64,000 bases of DNA from Desulfatitalea sp. BRH_c12. Lineage in GTDB: Bacteria; Desulfobacterota; Desulfobacteria; Desulfobacterales; Desulfosarcinaceae. The stretch covers positions 62,001 through 126,000 of the forward strand of contig LADR01000010.1 in NCBI GenBank assembly GCA_000961655.1, in the 5' to 3' direction. The translations under genes were made by a program, and so were the position numbers. A model generated the notes under the pieces. The model was not told the origin of the DNA. It saw only the letters and a program-made list of their open reading frames with translations, and did not search any database. Shown here piece after piece: positions 62,739-64,000 of the stretch; within the stretch, counting starts at the first letter, position 1, and every line of letters starts with the position of its first letter.

Positions 62739-62954
62739 ATGAACGGCACCCAGCGCAGCGACATCAAACCCGGATTACAAGTCGACATCGTGTTGAAGCA
62801 AGACCAGCGCACAGGCCGGTTGACAAGAGGCATCGTCAAAGAACTGCTGACCCGATCGGGCACCCACCCCCATGGCATCAAAGTACGGCTGACAGACGGC
62901 CAGGTAGGCCGGGTCAAAAACATCATAGGCGCATCCCCGACACCCCCTGCATAA
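62739..62954 (+). CDS. ywbE: YwbE family protein
   Basis: A 71-aa protein matching the conserved YwbE (DUF2196) pattern nearly end to end: RSDIKPGLQVDIVLKQDQRTG, LTRGIVKELLT, HPHGIKVRLTDGQVGRVK. GGAGG lies about 13 nt upstream of the ATG. Function unknown; KOW-like beta fold suspected. Confidence 0.9.
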   Translation: MNGTQRSDIKPGLQVDIVLKQDQRTGRLTRGIVKELLTRSGTHPHGIKVRLTDGQVGRVKNIIGASPTPPA

Positions 62955-62967
62955 TCACCGGCGGATT

Positions 62968-63585
62968 TCATTCATGCGCCTTGCCCGCATGCGCGGCGGC
63001 CGCCTCCCGTTCCCATTCGGCCGTATCCTTCAGAAAAGAACGCATGCCGCCGCGCCAGGGATATTTAGACCAGAATGAGGCGCCCCAGAAATCGAAGCGG
63101 GCGACCTGAACCACGCGCGTCCGTCCATTATCCGCATACAGCTGGATAAACCCGTAATGAAAGCGGTTGCCGGTCTGGTTGGTGGCGATCAATTCGAATT
63201 CCAACCGATGCCGTTCGGCCATAATGCGGGTTTGCCAGCGAAAATACACTTCCGGCAGGCTCTTGTAATAGTTTTCCGTAACGACCGTATCGCCGCTGCG
63301 CGAAATCAGGCGATGACTGAGAATATAGGGGTTGGCCTCAAGAAAGGTATTGTCAAAATCGGTCTTGAAGCGCCAGTAAACGTCCAGCGGCAAATCGACC
63401 TGATAGGTCATCCGGTAGGCTTGCCCGCCTCGCGCGTCCGGTGCCGCATGCGTGATCTGTATGGAATCGGTCGCAGTTGCATTGCCTGCCGCCATCAGCG
63501 TGGCGCAGGCTACCCAGGCGCTGAAACATAGCCGGCAGAGCCAGCGCGCATACGGCCTCGGACGTTGCCTTGGGAAGGTCGCCAC
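62968..63585 (-). CDS. Secreted START/SRPBCC-like protein
   Basis: A 205-aa protein with a signal peptide (basic start, hydrophobic 15-33, cleavage near ATA-TD) and a domain resembling the polyketide-cyclase/START fold (YQVDLPLDVYWRFKTDFDNTFLEANPYILSHRLI, FELIATNQTGNRFHYGFIQL, WRGGMRSFLKDTAEWE). Substrate unknown. It is 80 bp downstream of the truncated gene at the window edge. Confidence 0.65.
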   Translation of the reverse strand: MATFPRQRPRPYARWLCRLCFSAWVACATLMAAGNATATDSIQITHAAPDARGGQAYRMTYQVDLPLDVYWRFKTDFDNTFLEANPYILSHRLISRSGDTVVTENYYKSLPEVYFRWQTRIMAERHRLEFELIATNQTGNRFHYGFIQLYADNGRTRVVQVARFDFWGASFWSKYPWRGGMRSFLKDTAEWEREAAAAHAGKAHE

Positions 63586-63665
63586 TGATCCGCCCCTTTG
63601 TTCGGCTCTTTACGTAAATCCGATAACAGTAGTTGATATCTTTACGAATGCGCGCGTAAACGCCT

Positions 63666-64000
63666 TTATTTAAGCACAGCAGGCGTGAAGAACGGCGCGT
63701 GATTGGACGTGAAAACCGGCGGATCGCGGCGTACAATCCGCTGAATTGCCGGATGTCGCTTGAAGGTCCGATCAAGATACCGACGCACCTGGATGCGGCC
63801 CCAACCGGCCGGATGCTCGAAATCACGGTACAAGGCCAGATCACCCTGGTAGAAATCGCGCGACTGCAGCTCTGCCGCATCGGGGCTGTCCAAGGGCAGG
63901 TTGAAGACGGCCATGTTGAGAAATCCGATCAGTTCCTGGTGAGCGACCACAAAGTCGAGCGTCTTGTGCGCCGCGGCCGCGTCTTCGGCCGGAGTGCCGA
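63666..64000 (-). CDS. C-terminal fragment of a radical SAM-like protein (partial)
   Basis: The frame is open to the right edge; 111 codons are visible. Its C-terminus (LNMAVFNLPLDSPDA, FYQGDLALYRDFEHPAGWGRIQVRRYL, PPVFTSNHAPFF) resembles the tail of deltaproteobacterial B12-binding radical SAM proteins, from memory. The Cys motif that would prove it lies outside the window. The stop is TAA at 63666-63668. Confidence 0.5.
   Translation of the reverse strand, partial: GTPAEDAAAAHKTLDFVVAHQELIGFLNMAVFNLPLDSPDAAELQSRDFYQGDLALYRDFEHPAGWGRIQVRRYLDRTFKRHPAIQRIVRRDPPVFTSNHAPFFTPAVLK

Overview
The window looks like chromosome of an anaerobic, selenoprotein-using deltaproteobacterium (Desulfobacterota; a Desulfosarcina-like or syntrophic relative is the best guess). 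This rests on gene content: formate dehydrogenase and formate-tetrahydrofolate ligase of the Wood-Ljungdahl type, an HdrD-like Fe-S protein, a tungsten-type aldehyde oxidoreductase, beta-oxidation genes, an ORP-like MinD/NifX cluster, and DUF134 and DUF3786 proteins. No rRNA, tRNA, CRISPR array or prophage was seen. Genes lie on both strands in short operons separated by repeat-rich gaps.

Layout. 1-5700: fatty-acid activation and oxidation (membrane Fe-S oxidoreductase, cut by the window edge; fadD; acyl-CoA dehydrogenase) with a FadR-type TetR regulator and two matching operators. 6018-7337: an HdrD/GlpC-like Fe-S protein with an in-frame UGA. 7440-8380: a tandem array of a palindromic element. 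8518-11367: an aldehyde ferredoxin oxidoreductase fused to an iron-dependent alcohol dehydrogenase. 11427-13333: phosphate transport. 13656-16421: selenocysteine formate dehydrogenase. 17098-20843: VanZ-like protein, thrS, RNase D. 21072-28782: stress/sporulation-type module prkA-yhbH-spoVR plus a second PrkA-like ATPase. 28850-31262: feoAB. 32565-33905: CheX-CheX-FliN fusion. 34204-35967: fhs. 36475-40291: heterodimeric ABC exporter. 40590-44865: RNB nuclease, ArfB, old yellow enzyme, UPF0316 protein. 45394-46878: porin and lipoprotein. 48943-50882: selenium operon (small CxxC protein, selD, yedF). 51162-56573: aromatic amino-acid genes (aroE-aroK; a DAHP synthase-prephenate dehydratase fusion behind a Phe attenuator). 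57172-61354: ORP-like cluster. 61572-64000: lytic transglycosylase, YwbE, a START-like secreted protein and a radical-SAM-like fragment.

Three genes (the Hdr-like protein, fdhA, selD) are each split by one in-frame UGA. In every case a hairpin follows within 18-22 nt, and in fdhA and selD the UGA sits at the family's known Sec/Cys position. SelD therefore both makes selenophosphate and is itself predicted to be a selenoprotein. At least three families of short palindromic repeats fill the intergenic gaps, and one of them is flanked by unusually long direct duplications of host DNA.

The most unusual items are the AOR-ADH fusion, the UGA-containing Hdr-like protein, the aroF-pheA fusion with its Phe-codon leader, the DUF134-NifX fusion with an internal ribosome binding site, the two-PrkA operon, and the repeat element with long duplications.
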